Of a stretch of DNA of 12,679 nt, positions 1-6,989 are shown piece after piece (position 1 is the first letter of the stretch; the number at the start of each line of letters is the position of its first letter). This DNA is from CALACW01 sp002431305. GTDB lineage: Bacteria > Bacillota > Clostridia > Oscillospirales > Acutalibacteraceae. The translations under genes were made by a program, and so were the position numbers. Below the pieces are notes generated by a model, which did not search any database, was not told the DNA's origin, and saw nothing but the letters and a program-made list of their open reading frames with translations. The stretch covers positions 1-12,679 of the forward strand of contig CALACW010000150.1 in assembly GCA_937890355.1 (NCBI GenBank). The letters are read 5' to 3'.

Positions 1-762
1 TCTATGCCGGCTGTTATTTTGGTTAGCTCTTGCCGTTTTCTGTGCGAGTCTTTTAAGAGAAGCTACCTCTTCTTTTTCAAGTTCACGCCATTTTCCGGGC
101 TGTAACATGCCGAGTTTTACCGTACCGAACGACGTTCTTTTCAACCGTATAACGGTAAGACCCGATTCCTCGCACATTTTTCTTATCTGACGGTTTCTGC
201 CCTCGCGCAGAACAATCTGCATAACTGTTCGGTCCGACTCTGTTAACAGAATTTTAATATCGGCGGGAAGCGTCTTTCTGCCGTCTATCATTATTCCGCT
301 TGCAAGTGCTGTCAGCTGATTTTCGCTGACTTTTTCTCTGACGGTAACTCTGTATGTCTTTGATACATGCATGGACGGATGCATCATCATATTAGCAAAT
401 TCGCCGTCGTTAGTAAACAAAAGCAGCCCTTCGGAATCCCTGTCGAGACGACCTACGGGGAATACTCTGACACCAACATCCTCAACAAGCTGAGCGACGC
501 ATTTTCTGCCCATTTCGTCATTCATAGTAGTAACAAATCCTCTGGGCTTATGAAGCATTATATAAACATTTTTTTCTTTTCCGGAAAGGAACGGCTCACC
601 GTCAATAAGTATTCTGTCCCTGTCAGGATCTGCTTTGTCTCCGACTTTCGCACGTACGCCGTTTACCGTCACTCTTCCCGATGCGATAATCTCCTCCGAC
701 TTTCTTCTGGAGGCGATACCGTTTTCGGCAAGTATTTTTTGAAGTCTGATTTTTTCAGCCAT
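1..762 (-). CDS. rluB: RsuA/RluB-family rRNA pseudouridine synthase, C-terminus off the left edge
   Basis: Isomerises a uridine in rRNA to pseudouridine; RluB-type members act on 23S rRNA. The frame opens at an ATG at 762 and stays open for 254 codons to base 1, so the stop lies outside the window. An S4 RNA-binding domain occupies about residues 4-50 (LQKILAENGIASRRKSE). The catalytic motif GRLDRDSEGLLLF starts at residue 104 with the family aspartate at D107, and the second conserved motif EGRNRQIRKM is at 187-196. The visible end (about 240-254) is a polar, basic tail past the catalytic domain. A GAGGT ribosome binding site sits in the last codons of the upstream carboxypeptidase gene, whose stop is only 3 bases away, so translation is probably coupled. 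In B. subtilis rluB (ypuL) lies near scpAB and dacB, which supports RluB over RsuA; the exact target base is inferred. Confidence 0.93.
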   Translation of the reverse strand, partial: MAEKIRLQKILAENGIASRRKSEEIIASGRVTVNGVRAKVGDKADPDRDRILIDGEPFLSGKEKNVYIMLHKPRGFVTTMNDEMGRKCVAQLVEDVGVRVFPVGRLDRDSEGLLLFTNDGEFANMMMHPSMHVSKTYRVTVREKVSENQLTALASGIMIDGRKTLPADIKILLTESDRTVMQIVLREGRNRQIRKMCEESGLTVIRLKRTSFGTVKLGMLQPGKWRELEKEEVASLKRLAQKTARANQNNSRHR

Positions 763-765
763 GTC

Positions 766-1917
766 TTACCTCGATAGTTTATTGAATTTGTCCGTTAAAT
801 ACTTTATAAATCCGCTTTTCCGCGTTTCCCTGTTTTCTTCTGTAATTCGTTTTACGTTTGCCGGGGTCCGAGAATAAAGATTCGACGAATATATAATACG
901 GTTTTTATAAATCAACTGAGCCTTTCCGCAGACAACGGTTTCATCCACCGGTGCATAAAGAAATCTCTGAGCAATAATCCGTACGGAAATATCCTGAGAA
1001 ATGTCCGTAAAAGTTTTTATTTCAGGAATCTGCGCCGAGGCGCAGACGTTTTTCGCATCCGACCCTGTTACTTTTATATTAATTTCTGCTTTTTGAGAAT
1101 TTAAAGTATATACGGACTCGAAAGCGTTTTCTATAAGCGTTTTATGATCATTCCAGTCGTCGGGAGCATTAAGAGTAACAACAATAAGTGAAAGTGAATC
1201 CCGCTGAGTTGCAGAAACGAGACAACGTCCGCTCTTTTTGGTAAAACCTGTTTTTACTCCGCAGCATCCCTCTATGCTTTTTAAAAGTCTGTTGTGATTT
1301 GTAAGATAGTACTTTATTCCCTGTTTTGTCTCAACGGTATGGGTAACAGATGAAAAAACTTCTTTAAGAAAATTATTTTCCAGTGCGTATGAAGCAAGCA
1401 GAGCCATATCATAAGCGCTCGAATAATGCTCCGGCGCGTCAAGCCCCGAAGGCGTTACAAAATGAGTATCGTTCATTCCGATTTTACGCGCTTTTTCATT
1501 CATCAATTGAGCAAAAGCATCAATACTTCCCGATACGACTCTCGCGCCTGCATTTGCCGCGTCATTTCCGCTGGGCAGAAGCATGCAGTATATAAGATCG
1601 CCCGAACTGACGGTATCGCCGGGCTTTAACCCCGACGCAGAACCTTCTGTCTGCGAATCAGCCTCGGTAATCGAAACCTCCGCATCGACCCCGAGTTTTT
1701 CATACACAATAAGCGCCGTCATAATTTTAGTAGTGCTTGCCATAGGCATGTGTTCATGACAGTTTTTTTCATAAACCGTCTCACGCGTCAACGGCGAATA
1801 TGCAACGGCACTTTTTGCAGACAGAACGATATCTCCGTCACCGACGGCAAATGCAGTCACCGGCAAAAGAACAATAACTGCACTTAAAACAAACGATAAT
1901 ATACTTTTTTTTAACAT
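766..1917 (-). CDS. D-alanyl-D-alanine carboxypeptidase, PBP5/DacF class (peptidase S11)
   Basis: Removes the terminal D-alanine from peptidoglycan pentapeptides outside the membrane. All three penicillin-binding motifs are present (numbering from the ATG at 1917): STTK at 61-64 with nucleophile S61, SGN at 116-118 and KTG at 222-224. A signal peptide covers about residues 1-24 (hydrophobic core, then TAFA). At 383 residues the length is normal, and the C-terminal part fits the PBP5 C-terminal domain plus a basic tail that may bind the membrane. A GTG at 1926 would add three residues, but the ATG at 1917 is preferred because GGTGG lies 5 bases before it. The placement between ytfJ and rluB recalls sporulation-linked dacB/dacF of Bacillus, but which of these it matches cannot be settled from sequence alone, so no symbol is given. 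Its ribosome binding site is partly inside a strong hairpin. Confidence 0.93.
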   Translation of the reverse strand: MLKKSILSFVLSAVIVLLPVTAFAVGDGDIVLSAKSAVAYSPLTRETVYEKNCHEHMPMASTTKIMTALIVYEKLGVDAEVSITEADSQTEGSASGLKPGDTVSSGDLIYCMLLPSGNDAANAGARVVSGSIDAFAQLMNEKARKIGMNDTHFVTPSGLDAPEHYSSAYDMALLASYALENNFLKEVFSSVTHTVETKQGIKYYLTNHNRLLKSIEGCCGVKTGFTKKSGRCLVSATQRDSLSLIVVTLNAPDDWNDHKTLIENAFESVYTLNSQKAEINIKVTGSDAKNVCASAQIPEIKTFTDISQDISVRIIAQRFLYAPVDETVVCGKAQLIYKNRIIYSSNLYSRTPANVKRITEENRETRKSGFIKYLTDKFNKLSR

Positions 1918-1924
1918 ACCAACC

Positions 1925-1953
1925 ACCGCCTACATAAAGTCTATGTAAGCGGC
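1925..1953 (-). promoter_or_regulatory. 12-bp hairpin that includes part of the carboxypeptidase ribosome binding site
   Basis: Bases 1925-1936 pair with 1942-1953 around a 5-base loop (1937-1941). In the mRNA the core is UACAUA/UAUGUA, extended by CCGC/GCGG, with two G-U pairs (1930-1948 and 1925-1953). The 3' arm contains bases 1925-1927 of the GGTGG (1923-1927) that serves the ATG at 1917. No T run follows, so it does not look like an intrinsic terminator in either direction. It may limit translation of the carboxypeptidase or protect the 5' end of its message. The pairing is seen in the sequence; the role is inferred. Confidence 0.55.
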
Positions 1954-1962
1954 AGGATTAAA

Positions 1963-1991
1963 ATACTATTTATTTAATTATTCGGTAACAA
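1963..1991 (-). promoter_or_regulatory. Possible sigma-A-type promoter for the carboxypeptidase gene
   Basis: TTGTTA (1986-1991) and TAGTAT (1963-1968) are 17 bases apart, each matching 4 of 6 consensus positions. They straddle the end of ytfJ in an AT-rich stretch. Transcription would begin near 1956-1959, so the leader would consist almost entirely of the hairpin at 1925-1953. AT-rich DNA gives such matches by chance, so this is tentative. Confidence 0.3.
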
Positions 1992-2388
1992 TTACAGGCT
2001 CTGTTTTTTCGCCGTCTGATTTTTTGTTTTTATTCATAAGATTAGTAACCTTATCGAACATCTCGGGTACAAGGTTAACCGCTCTCTCTGCCGCGTTGTC
2101 TGCCGCAGTGATATGCTTGAGACTTACCTCGCCCTTATTAATAACAAGAAAAGCAACGGGATTGATTGTAACACCGGCTCCGCCGGCACCGCCGAAAAGT
2201 TCAACATTGTTCTTTGAGGGAAAATCGGAACCTCCGGAAGCAAAACCGTATGTAACTTTTGAAACCGGAATAATTGTAACATCATCGTCAACCTTTATCG
2301 GCTCGCCTATTATTGTGCTGACATCGACAAGGTCTCTGACCTTTTCAATTGTCGAAGCAAGTATTTTTTCCGCAGATTGATCTTTCAT
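1978..2388 (-). CDS. ytfJ: GerW/YtfJ family sporulation protein
   Basis: A small soluble protein of the YtfJ family (GerW in B. subtilis), made in spore formers and needed there for normal germination; its biochemical role is unclear. Family hallmarks are visible: IIGEPIKVDDDVTIIPVSKV at about 26-45, YGFASGG at 47-53, the glycine-rich GGAGGAGVTINPVAFLVI at 67-84, then an amphipathic stretch (about 96-120) and a short charged tail. The length of 136 residues is typical. No signal peptide or membrane segment is seen. The ATG at 2388 lies 3 bases after the DUF2953 stop, and a GGTG about 8 bases upstream, inside that gene's end, can serve as ribosome binding site. The DUF2953-ytfJ pair matches ytfI-ytfJ of Bacillus, which strengthens the call and indicates that the host sporulates or descends from a spore former. 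Confidence 0.95.
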   Translation of the reverse strand: MKDQSAEKILASTIEKVRDLVDVSTIIGEPIKVDDDVTIIPVSKVTYGFASGGSDFPSKNNVELFGGAGGAGVTINPVAFLVINKGEVSLKHITAADNAAERAVNLVPEMFDKVTNLMNKNKKSDGEKTEPVIVTE

Positions 2389-2391
2389 AAA

Positions 2392-3099
2392 TCAAACACC
2401 ACTCTCTGATAGATTTTTATTATTTGTATTATCAACGGCTTTCTTCTTTTTAATACCTTTAATAAATTTAATAAGAACATTAAACAGAAGATCAAAAACA
2501 AGAATTATAACAAAATTAATAAGTTTTCTCGGTATAACCGCCATATCGATTTCCAGCTGGCAGTCACCTTTATCCGCAAGAAAATCGGGAGAAATGTTTA
2601 TATCATATTTTTTTACATTGCATCTTGAAATAATATCTCCCGCAAGCGGAAAGATAACAGAACTGTATTTTCCGTATGCTATTGCTGTCTCGGCAGCGTC
2701 GCCCCTGGCAACGGTCGCATCGAGTATAAATAGATTTAATATAAAACAATGCGTAATTCGCCTTGAAACTTTATCAAGCGCAGACATTAAAGAGGACAAA
2801 ATACTGATAATGCCGTCAAGTCCTTCGTTATTGTAAAAAGTTAAAAGTATATTATCCTTTTTCTTTTTAGGGGGTTCTTCTTTCTTTGCCTCTTTGGGTT
2901 CTTCCTTTTTACCGTCGTCTTTTTTCTTATTTTCTTTTTTAGGCTTCTTTTCAGGTCTAGGGTAAAGAGGAATCTTTATGAAAAGCCACCGGGCATAGCT
3001 TTCTATTTTTTTATCATAGTTGAGATAAACTCTGAAACGAATACTCAAAACAGCAATAAAAAACAAAATTATGCCCAATATTATATATAGTGCAATCAT
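2392..3099 (-). CDS. DUF2953 membrane protein, YtfI-like
   Basis: Function is unknown; the protein belongs to the family found upstream of ytfJ in spore formers (ytfI in B. subtilis). A hydrophobic N-terminal segment (about 2-20) is followed by RFRVYLNYD, a common opening of the family. Residues 51-82 are almost entirely Lys, Glu, Asp and Pro and are probably disordered. The DUF2953 core follows, containing a run about 108-180 with RRITHCFILNLFILDATVARGDAAETAIAYG, given here only as its ends RRITH and TAIAYG. A second hydrophobic segment (about 191-212) and a short Lys-rich tail end the protein. The ATG at 3099 has a near-perfect AAAGGAGG 7 bases upstream. The stop lies 3 bases before ytfJ, so the two are probably co-translated. 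Membrane location is inferred from the hydrophobic segments. Confidence 0.85.
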   Translation of the reverse strand: MIALYIILGIILFFIAVLSIRFRVYLNYDKKIESYARWLFIKIPLYPRPEKKPKKENKKKDDGKKEEPKEAKKEEPPKKKKDNILLTFYNNEGLDGIISILSSLMSALDKVSRRITHCFILNLFILDATVARGDAAETAIAYGKYSSVIFPLAGDIISRCNVKKYDINISPDFLADKGDCQLEIDMAVIPRKLINFVIILVFDLLFNVLIKFIKGIKKKKAVDNTNNKNLSESGV

Positions 3100-3106
3100 A
3101 AATTAA

Positions 3107-3114
3107 CCTCCTTT
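3107..3114 (-). promoter_or_regulatory. Strong ribosome binding site of the DUF2953 gene
   Basis: AAAGGAGG stands 7 bases before the ATG at 3099 and is one of the best ribosome binding sites in the window. It overlaps the loop of a weak inverted repeat, TTAAC (3103-3107) with GTTAA (3116-3120), so any such fold would leave most of it unpaired. Confidence 0.7.
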
Positions 3115-3131
3115 CGTTAACAGTAAATCTG

Positions 3132-3704
3132 TTATATAAGAGACATCTGTCCCTCTAATTCATCTGATTTATTTTCATTCGGCTCCTCAATATTGCTCTC
3201 GGGGATTTTTGGGAGTTCGTCAAGAGATTCAATTCCGAAACACCTGAGAAAATTCGTCGTAGTACAGTATAGCAAAGGTCTGCCCGGTAAGTCAAGTCTT
3301 CCGTGCTCTTCTATAAGATTTCTTTGACATAATGTCGAAATAACTCCCGAACAGTCGACACCTCTGATCTGTTCAACAAACGATTTTGTAACAGGTTGAT
3401 TGTATGCGATTATCGCAAGAACCTCGAAAGCGGCGTTAGACAGCGGAGAATTGCTTTTAAGCGCCAGAACGCTTCTAACCTGCTCTATGTATGTGCTTTT
3501 TGAGCACATCTGATATTTGCCTCCGAGATTTAAAATAGTAATTCCGTGTACGGCAGATGAATATTCTTTTCGCAGTCTTTCAAATGAATCCGTAAGCTCA
3601 TCAGAACTGACAAGCAGTGTTTTTGAAAGTTTTTCAACTTCAAGCGGTTCCCCCGAGGCGAACAGAACCGCCTCCAGCACCGCGTCTATATTTGTATTAT
3701 CCAT
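3132..3704 (-). CDS. scpB: Segregation and condensation protein B (ScpB)
   Basis: Winged-helix (kite) subunit of the Smc-ScpA-ScpB condensin complex, which compacts and segregates the chromosome; a ScpB dimer binds ScpA. Two winged-helix domains fit about residues 5-85 and 90-160. Characteristic stretches are IDAVLEAVLFASGEPLE near the N-terminus, AFEVLAIIAYNQPVTK, RGVDCSGVI, LIEEHGRLDLPGRPLLY and TTTNFLRCFG. The length of 190 residues is normal. An in-frame ATG at 3848 would add 48 residues of basic sequence read from inside scpA and is rejected. The ATG at 3704 overlaps the last 8 bases of scpA, with GGAG about 10 bases upstream, so translational coupling is likely and would help keep the two subunits in proportion. 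The last ~20 residues are acidic, as in many ScpB proteins. Confidence 0.96.
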   Translation of the reverse strand: MDNTNIDAVLEAVLFASGEPLEVEKLSKTLLVSSDELTDSFERLRKEYSSAVHGITILNLGGKYQMCSKSTYIEQVRSVLALKSNSPLSNAAFEVLAIIAYNQPVTKSFVEQIRGVDCSGVISTLCQRNLIEEHGRLDLPGRPLLYCTTTNFLRCFGIESLDELPKIPESNIEEPNENKSDELEGQMSLI

Positions 3705-4425
3705 TGTCGGTTTTCTCCGTATAATCGAAATTAAGAATCGCCTTCGTATCGTCTCCGTCACCGCTGAGATAAATTTTTCCGTTCTTAGCCATTTCAAGAA
3801 GCGCCAAGAACGCAGCGACAAGATCCGAACGGCTTTTTGATGTTTCAAAAATAGATTTAACCTTTATTTTTCCCGTCTTTGAAAGAACTGAATAAATCGA
3901 ACTGATTTTATCAGATACGGACACAACGGCTTTTTGAACTATTACTTTAAACGAATCCATAGGCGGAGGCAGTTTTCTCAAATGTCTGCCCGCCGCATTT
4001 ATATATGCGTTCATCAGCTCCAAAACGTCGTGAAAACGTCTGTACGTCATATCAGCCTTTATTTTTTCCGGCTCTTTTACTGTCGTGTTAAAACCGTCGG
4101 TCATGCACGACAGTTCTTTAGCAGCTTTCTGACAGTCCCTGTATTCAATAAGTTCACCCGTCAATTCTTTTTTGAGGGTCTGAGCCTCTTCATATCTCGG
4201 CAGCAGTGAAACAGTTTTGATGTAAACAAGCCTTGCAGCCATCTCCAAAAATTCACTCGCAATATCGAGATTATCCTCCTGCATCTTTTTAACGTAATCA
4301 AGATACTGCTCCACAAGCTCAAAAATCGGAATGTCATTAATATTAAGTTTGTGCTTCGAAATCAGATGAAGCAAAAGGTCCATAGGCCCCTCGAACACCC
4401 GAGTTTTATAAGAAATCTGTTCCAT
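3697..4425 (-). CDS. scpA: Segregation and condensation protein A (ScpA, kleisin)
   Basis: Kleisin subunit of the bacterial condensin: the N-terminal domain contacts the Smc neck, the middle region binds the ScpB dimer and the C-terminal winged helix contacts the Smc head. The signature FEGPMDLLLHLI is at residues 11-22, followed by INDIPIFELVEQYLDYV (about 30-45) and EFLEMAARLVYIKTVSLLP (about 58-76). A charged central linker follows, and the C-terminal winged helix (about 165-242) contains RSDLVAAFLALLEMAKNGKI. The length of 242 residues is usual. The start at 4425 is the only reasonable ATG, but its ribosome binding site is weak (GGA in an AT-rich 19-base gap after the M50 gene), so translation may depend partly on the upstream gene. 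It overlaps scpB by 8 bases. Confidence 0.96.
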   Translation of the reverse strand: MEQISYKTRVFEGPMDLLLHLISKHKLNINDIPIFELVEQYLDYVKKMQEDNLDIASEFLEMAARLVYIKTVSLLPRYEEAQTLKKELTGELIEYRDCQKAAKELSCMTDGFNTTVKEPEKIKADMTYRRFHDVLELMNAYINAAGRHLRKLPPPMDSFKVIVQKAVVSVSDKISSIYSVLSKTGKIKVKSIFETSKSRSDLVAAFLALLEMAKNGKIYLSGDGDDTKAILNFDYTEKTDNG

Positions 4426-4444
4426 ACTTTTTATCCGTTATATA

Positions 4445-5128
4445 TTAGATACCGGCTATTGCAAACGCAATTTTCATAAATAAAGAAGATACGGCACTGT
4501 CGATAAAATTGAGCGGAACCGAAAGAACGCCGGTGAAAAGAAGCGCAAATATTAAGATAACAATATATCTTTCATACTGAAGCATTTTGAAATAATACTT
4601 CTGAGGAATGATAACGGCAAGAATTCTCGAACCGTCAAGAGGGGGAACGGGAAGAAGGTTAAACACGGCGAGTGAAACATTTACCTGGGCTGCATAGAAA
4701 AAGAAAATATACAGTAAGTTAAAAAATGAAACCGACGGCGTAAATCTTGCAAATACAGCTCCGACAATATAGGATAACAGTGCCATAATAAGATTAGACG
4801 CGGGACCTGCCAAAGCCGTCAGCGCAAAACCCGAACGGGGATTTTTAAATTTAGAAACATTAACGGGAACCGGTTTTGCATATCCGAAACCGAAAACAAA
4901 AATCATTATAGCACCGATAGGGTCTATGTGAGCAAACGGACTAAGCGTCAGTCTGCCCTGCAAGCGAGGCGTGTCGTCTCCGAGTTTTGTTGCGACTAAC
5001 GCATGTGCAAATTCATGTACGGGTAAAAGACAAAAAACGACAAACAGCAATGAAGCGAGTTCGACAAGAAATGTAACAGCGTCAAATTCGCCGCCGCTTA
5101 TCAGAGTTTTAACTGTACTGAATAACAT
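4445..5128 (-). CDS. Site-2-type membrane zinc protease (peptidase M50)
   Basis: An intramembrane metalloprotease of the minimal, PDZ-less class. The zinc motif HEFAH is at 38-42 (H38, E39, H42) in a hydrophobic segment, and the second zinc-ligand motif NLLPVPPLDG is at 157-166 with D165. At least five hydrophobic segments are visible, around residues 18-37, 70-84, 100-127, 134-158 and 188-205. The length of 227 residues fits the small YwhC-like branch, with no CBS or PDZ domain. The substrate is unknown. M50 genes directly upstream of scpA are common in Clostridia as I recall, so the location is not evidence of a role in segregation. The ATG at 5128 has GGAGGT 6 bases upstream, overlapping the region of the prmC stop. 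Confidence 0.9.
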   Translation of the reverse strand: MLFSTVKTLISGGEFDAVTFLVELASLLFVVFCLLPVHEFAHALVATKLGDDTPRLQGRLTLSPFAHIDPIGAIMIFVFGFGYAKPVPVNVSKFKNPRSGFALTALAGPASNLIMALLSYIVGAVFARFTPSVSFFNLLYIFFFYAAQVNVSLAVFNLLPVPPLDGSRILAVIIPQKYYFKMLQYERYIVILIFALLFTGVLSVPLNFIDSAVSSLFMKIAFAIAGI

Positions 5129-5142
5129 TGAATAACCTCCGT

Positions 5143-5982
5143 TTACTTATAACCGACTATAAATCTGTCCGTCGAAAAGAAATCTTTTTCAATATCTACG
5201 GATGAAAAACCTTTAATCATATTTTTAATTAACGGCGGCTGCGATTCTCCGGATTCGAAAACAAACATTCCGTCTTCGTTAATATACGGCAGCCACTTAC
5301 TTATTAAAATTCTATAAAAATCAAGCCCGTCCGATCCGCCGTCGAGAGCTAATACCGGCTCCTTTAAAACCTCAGCCTGTAAAGATGCAATTTCATCGGA
5401 TTCGATATACGGCGGATTAGATAAAATAACATCCGGACGCGGTAAAATATCGCTGTTATATCCTTGTGTTATATCATACTTTAATATTGTAACATTTTTT
5501 ACGCCGTTGAGCAACACATTTTTTTCGGCATAAAAAAGAGCGTCAGAAGAAATGTCAAGCAAATATACTTCGCATTCGGGATTATTGACCGCAGCCGAAA
5601 TACCTATACACCCGGAACCGGTACACAAATCGAATACAATTCTTTTTCCTTTATCTTTCAAATAATCGTTTACTTTATAAACTATAAACTCCGTCTCCGT
5701 ACGCGGAATCAAAACACCCTCTCCGACTTTAAAAGGAAGTGAACAAAACGTCCATTCGCCGATTATATACTGTAAAGGCTCGTTATATAACCGCCGTTGT
5801 GCAAATTCACAGGTTTTTTTTATCGCGGATTCCGAACAAACATCATTCTGTCGAAAAATAAGTTCAGATTTGTTTATATCAAGACAGAACGCGGTAATTT
5901 CACGCGCTTCAAAAGATGCGTTTTCAGCGTTGCAGGCGTCAAGCATTTCTGTTACATTGTAAAGCAATTCTCTTACTGTCAT
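5143..5982 (-). CDS. prmC: Peptide chain release factor N5-glutamine methyltransferase (PrmC)
   Basis: Transfers a methyl group from S-adenosylmethionine to the glutamine of the GGQ motif of release factors RF1 and RF2, improving termination. A helical substrate-binding N-terminal domain (about 1-85) is followed by the conserved linker IPRTETE (92-98) and a Rossmann methyltransferase fold with the SAM loop FDLCTGSGCIG (117-127). The catalytic NPPY motif is at 189-192, then EPVLALDGGSDGLDFYR, all typical of PrmC and not of the ribosomal-protein enzyme PrmB. The length of 279 residues is normal. The ATG at 5982 overlaps the DUF1385 stop by 4 bases (ATGA). prfA, often next to prmC, is not in the window. 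Confidence 0.95.
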   Translation of the reverse strand: MTVRELLYNVTEMLDACNAENASFEAREITAFCLDINKSELIFRQNDVCSESAIKKTCEFAQRRLYNEPLQYIIGEWTFCSLPFKVGEGVLIPRTETEFIVYKVNDYLKDKGKRIVFDLCTGSGCIGISAAVNNPECEVYLLDISSDALFYAEKNVLLNGVKNVTILKYDITQGYNSDILPRPDVILSNPPYIESDEIASLQAEVLKEPVLALDGGSDGLDFYRILISKWLPYINEDGMFVFESGESQPPLIKNMIKGFSSVDIEKDFFSTDRFIVGYK

Positions 5983-6989
5983 CTTAACGTATCGTCATCC
6001 GGATTATCTGTAATTACAGCCTTAACAGAAGCAATTCCGACTTCAATCATATCATCCGTAGGTTCTTTTGTTGAAATTCTCTGCATCCAAAGTCCGGGTG
6101 CCGATATTATTCTTGTAAAGATGTTATCTTTACGGCCTGCAAGTTTTATACATTCATAGCCGATGCCGACAACAAGTGGGAGAACAAGAAGTTTTATAAG
6201 CACCCATAATATACTGTTGTCAAGAATAACCGTCGCATTCAATGCGTGAAGTACAGACGAGAGAACGGATGAAACGATAATACTGATAATAAGTACGAGG
6301 AAAATAAAACTCGTTCCGCATCTCGGATGGAAACGTTTCATTTTTCTAACATTTTCAACCGTAAGTTCAAGTCCGTATTCATAACAGAAAATCGTTTTAT
6401 GCTCAGCTCCGTGATACATAAACACGCGTTTAATGTCTTTGTTAAACGAAACAATAAGCATATATAATACAAATATTATAATTCTTATTAACCCCTCAAA
6501 CAGAGGATGAAGGTTATGACTGTCAAGCCATCCGGCAGATACATATTTGTCAAATAAATCAACGCCTTTTGCGGGAAGATACATAAATAAAAGTATCGCA
6601 ATCGCGAATCCGAGAATCATGGATATTACGGAAATAATATTCATCATTTTCGGTCCCATTTTATCGTTGAGCCACTTATCAAGCTTAGACATGTTTTCCG
6701 TGTTTTCCTCAGCCTCAAGCTGACCGGACAGTTCGGCGGATTCCATGAGGCATTTATAGCCGAGAATCATTGATTCGACAAAATTGACAACTCCTCTTAT
6801 AAGAGGAAGTCTGAGAATTTTATACTTATCTCCCGCTTTCTTAAAATCCTTCATCTCGGTATAAATCGTTCCATCCGGTTTTCTGACCGATAATGCGGCG
6901 CCCTTAGGGCCGTTCATCATTATTCCCTCAATCAGAGCCTGACCTCCGACGGAGGTTTTTCTGATTGCCGGTTCTTTTGTTTTACTCAT
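5979..6989 (-). CDS. DUF1385 membrane protein, YqhQ-like
   Basis: A polytopic membrane protein of unknown function, conserved in Firmicutes (YqhQ in B. subtilis) and often next to prmC. The N-terminal signature GGQALIEGIMMNGP (15-28) is cytoplasmic in style. Four hydrophobic segments lie at about 117-138, 165-183, 227-248 and 258-278. Between the second and third are the highly conserved HGAEHK (193-198) and RFHPRCGTSF (219-228), whose His, Glu and Cys residues could bind a metal, although none has been shown as far as I know. The length of 336 residues fits. The ATG at 6989 overlaps the kinase stop (ATGA), with AAGGA 7-8 bases upstream inside the kinase gene. The overlap chain suggests it is made from the same message as the two-component system. 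Confidence 0.9.
   Translation of the reverse strand: MSKTKEPAIRKTSVGGQALIEGIMMNGPKGAALSVRKPDGTIYTEMKDFKKAGDKYKILRLPLIRGVVNFVESMILGYKCLMESAELSGQLEAEENTENMSKLDKWLNDKMGPKMMNIISVISMILGFAIAILLFMYLPAKGVDLFDKYVSAGWLDSHNLHPLFEGLIRIIIFVLYMLIVSFNKDIKRVFMYHGAEHKTIFCYEYGLELTVENVRKMKRFHPRCGTSFIFLVLIISIIVSSVLSSVLHALNATVILDNSILWVLIKLLVLPLVVGIGYECIKLAGRKDNIFTRIISAPGLWMQRISTKEPTDDMIEVGIASVKAVITDNPDDDTLR

Noticed and set aside
367..777. Plus-strand open frame of 136 codons opposite rluB
   Set aside because: It lies antisense to a clear pseudouridine synthase and its translation resembles no family; the same holds for the other plus-strand frames in the window.
1918..1926. GTG start at 1926 for the carboxypeptidase
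   Set aside because: It would add only three residues, and the ribosome-binding bases would overlap or touch the start; the ATG at 1917 has a correctly spaced GGTGG.
1925..1953. Hairpin as an intrinsic terminator between ytfJ and the carboxypeptidase
   Set aside because: No run of T follows the stem in either direction.
3132..3848. Longer ScpB start at 3848
   Set aside because: The extra 48 residues are basic sequence read from inside scpA and do not fit ScpB; MDNTNIDAVLEAVLF at 3704 is the expected beginning and has GGAG upstream.
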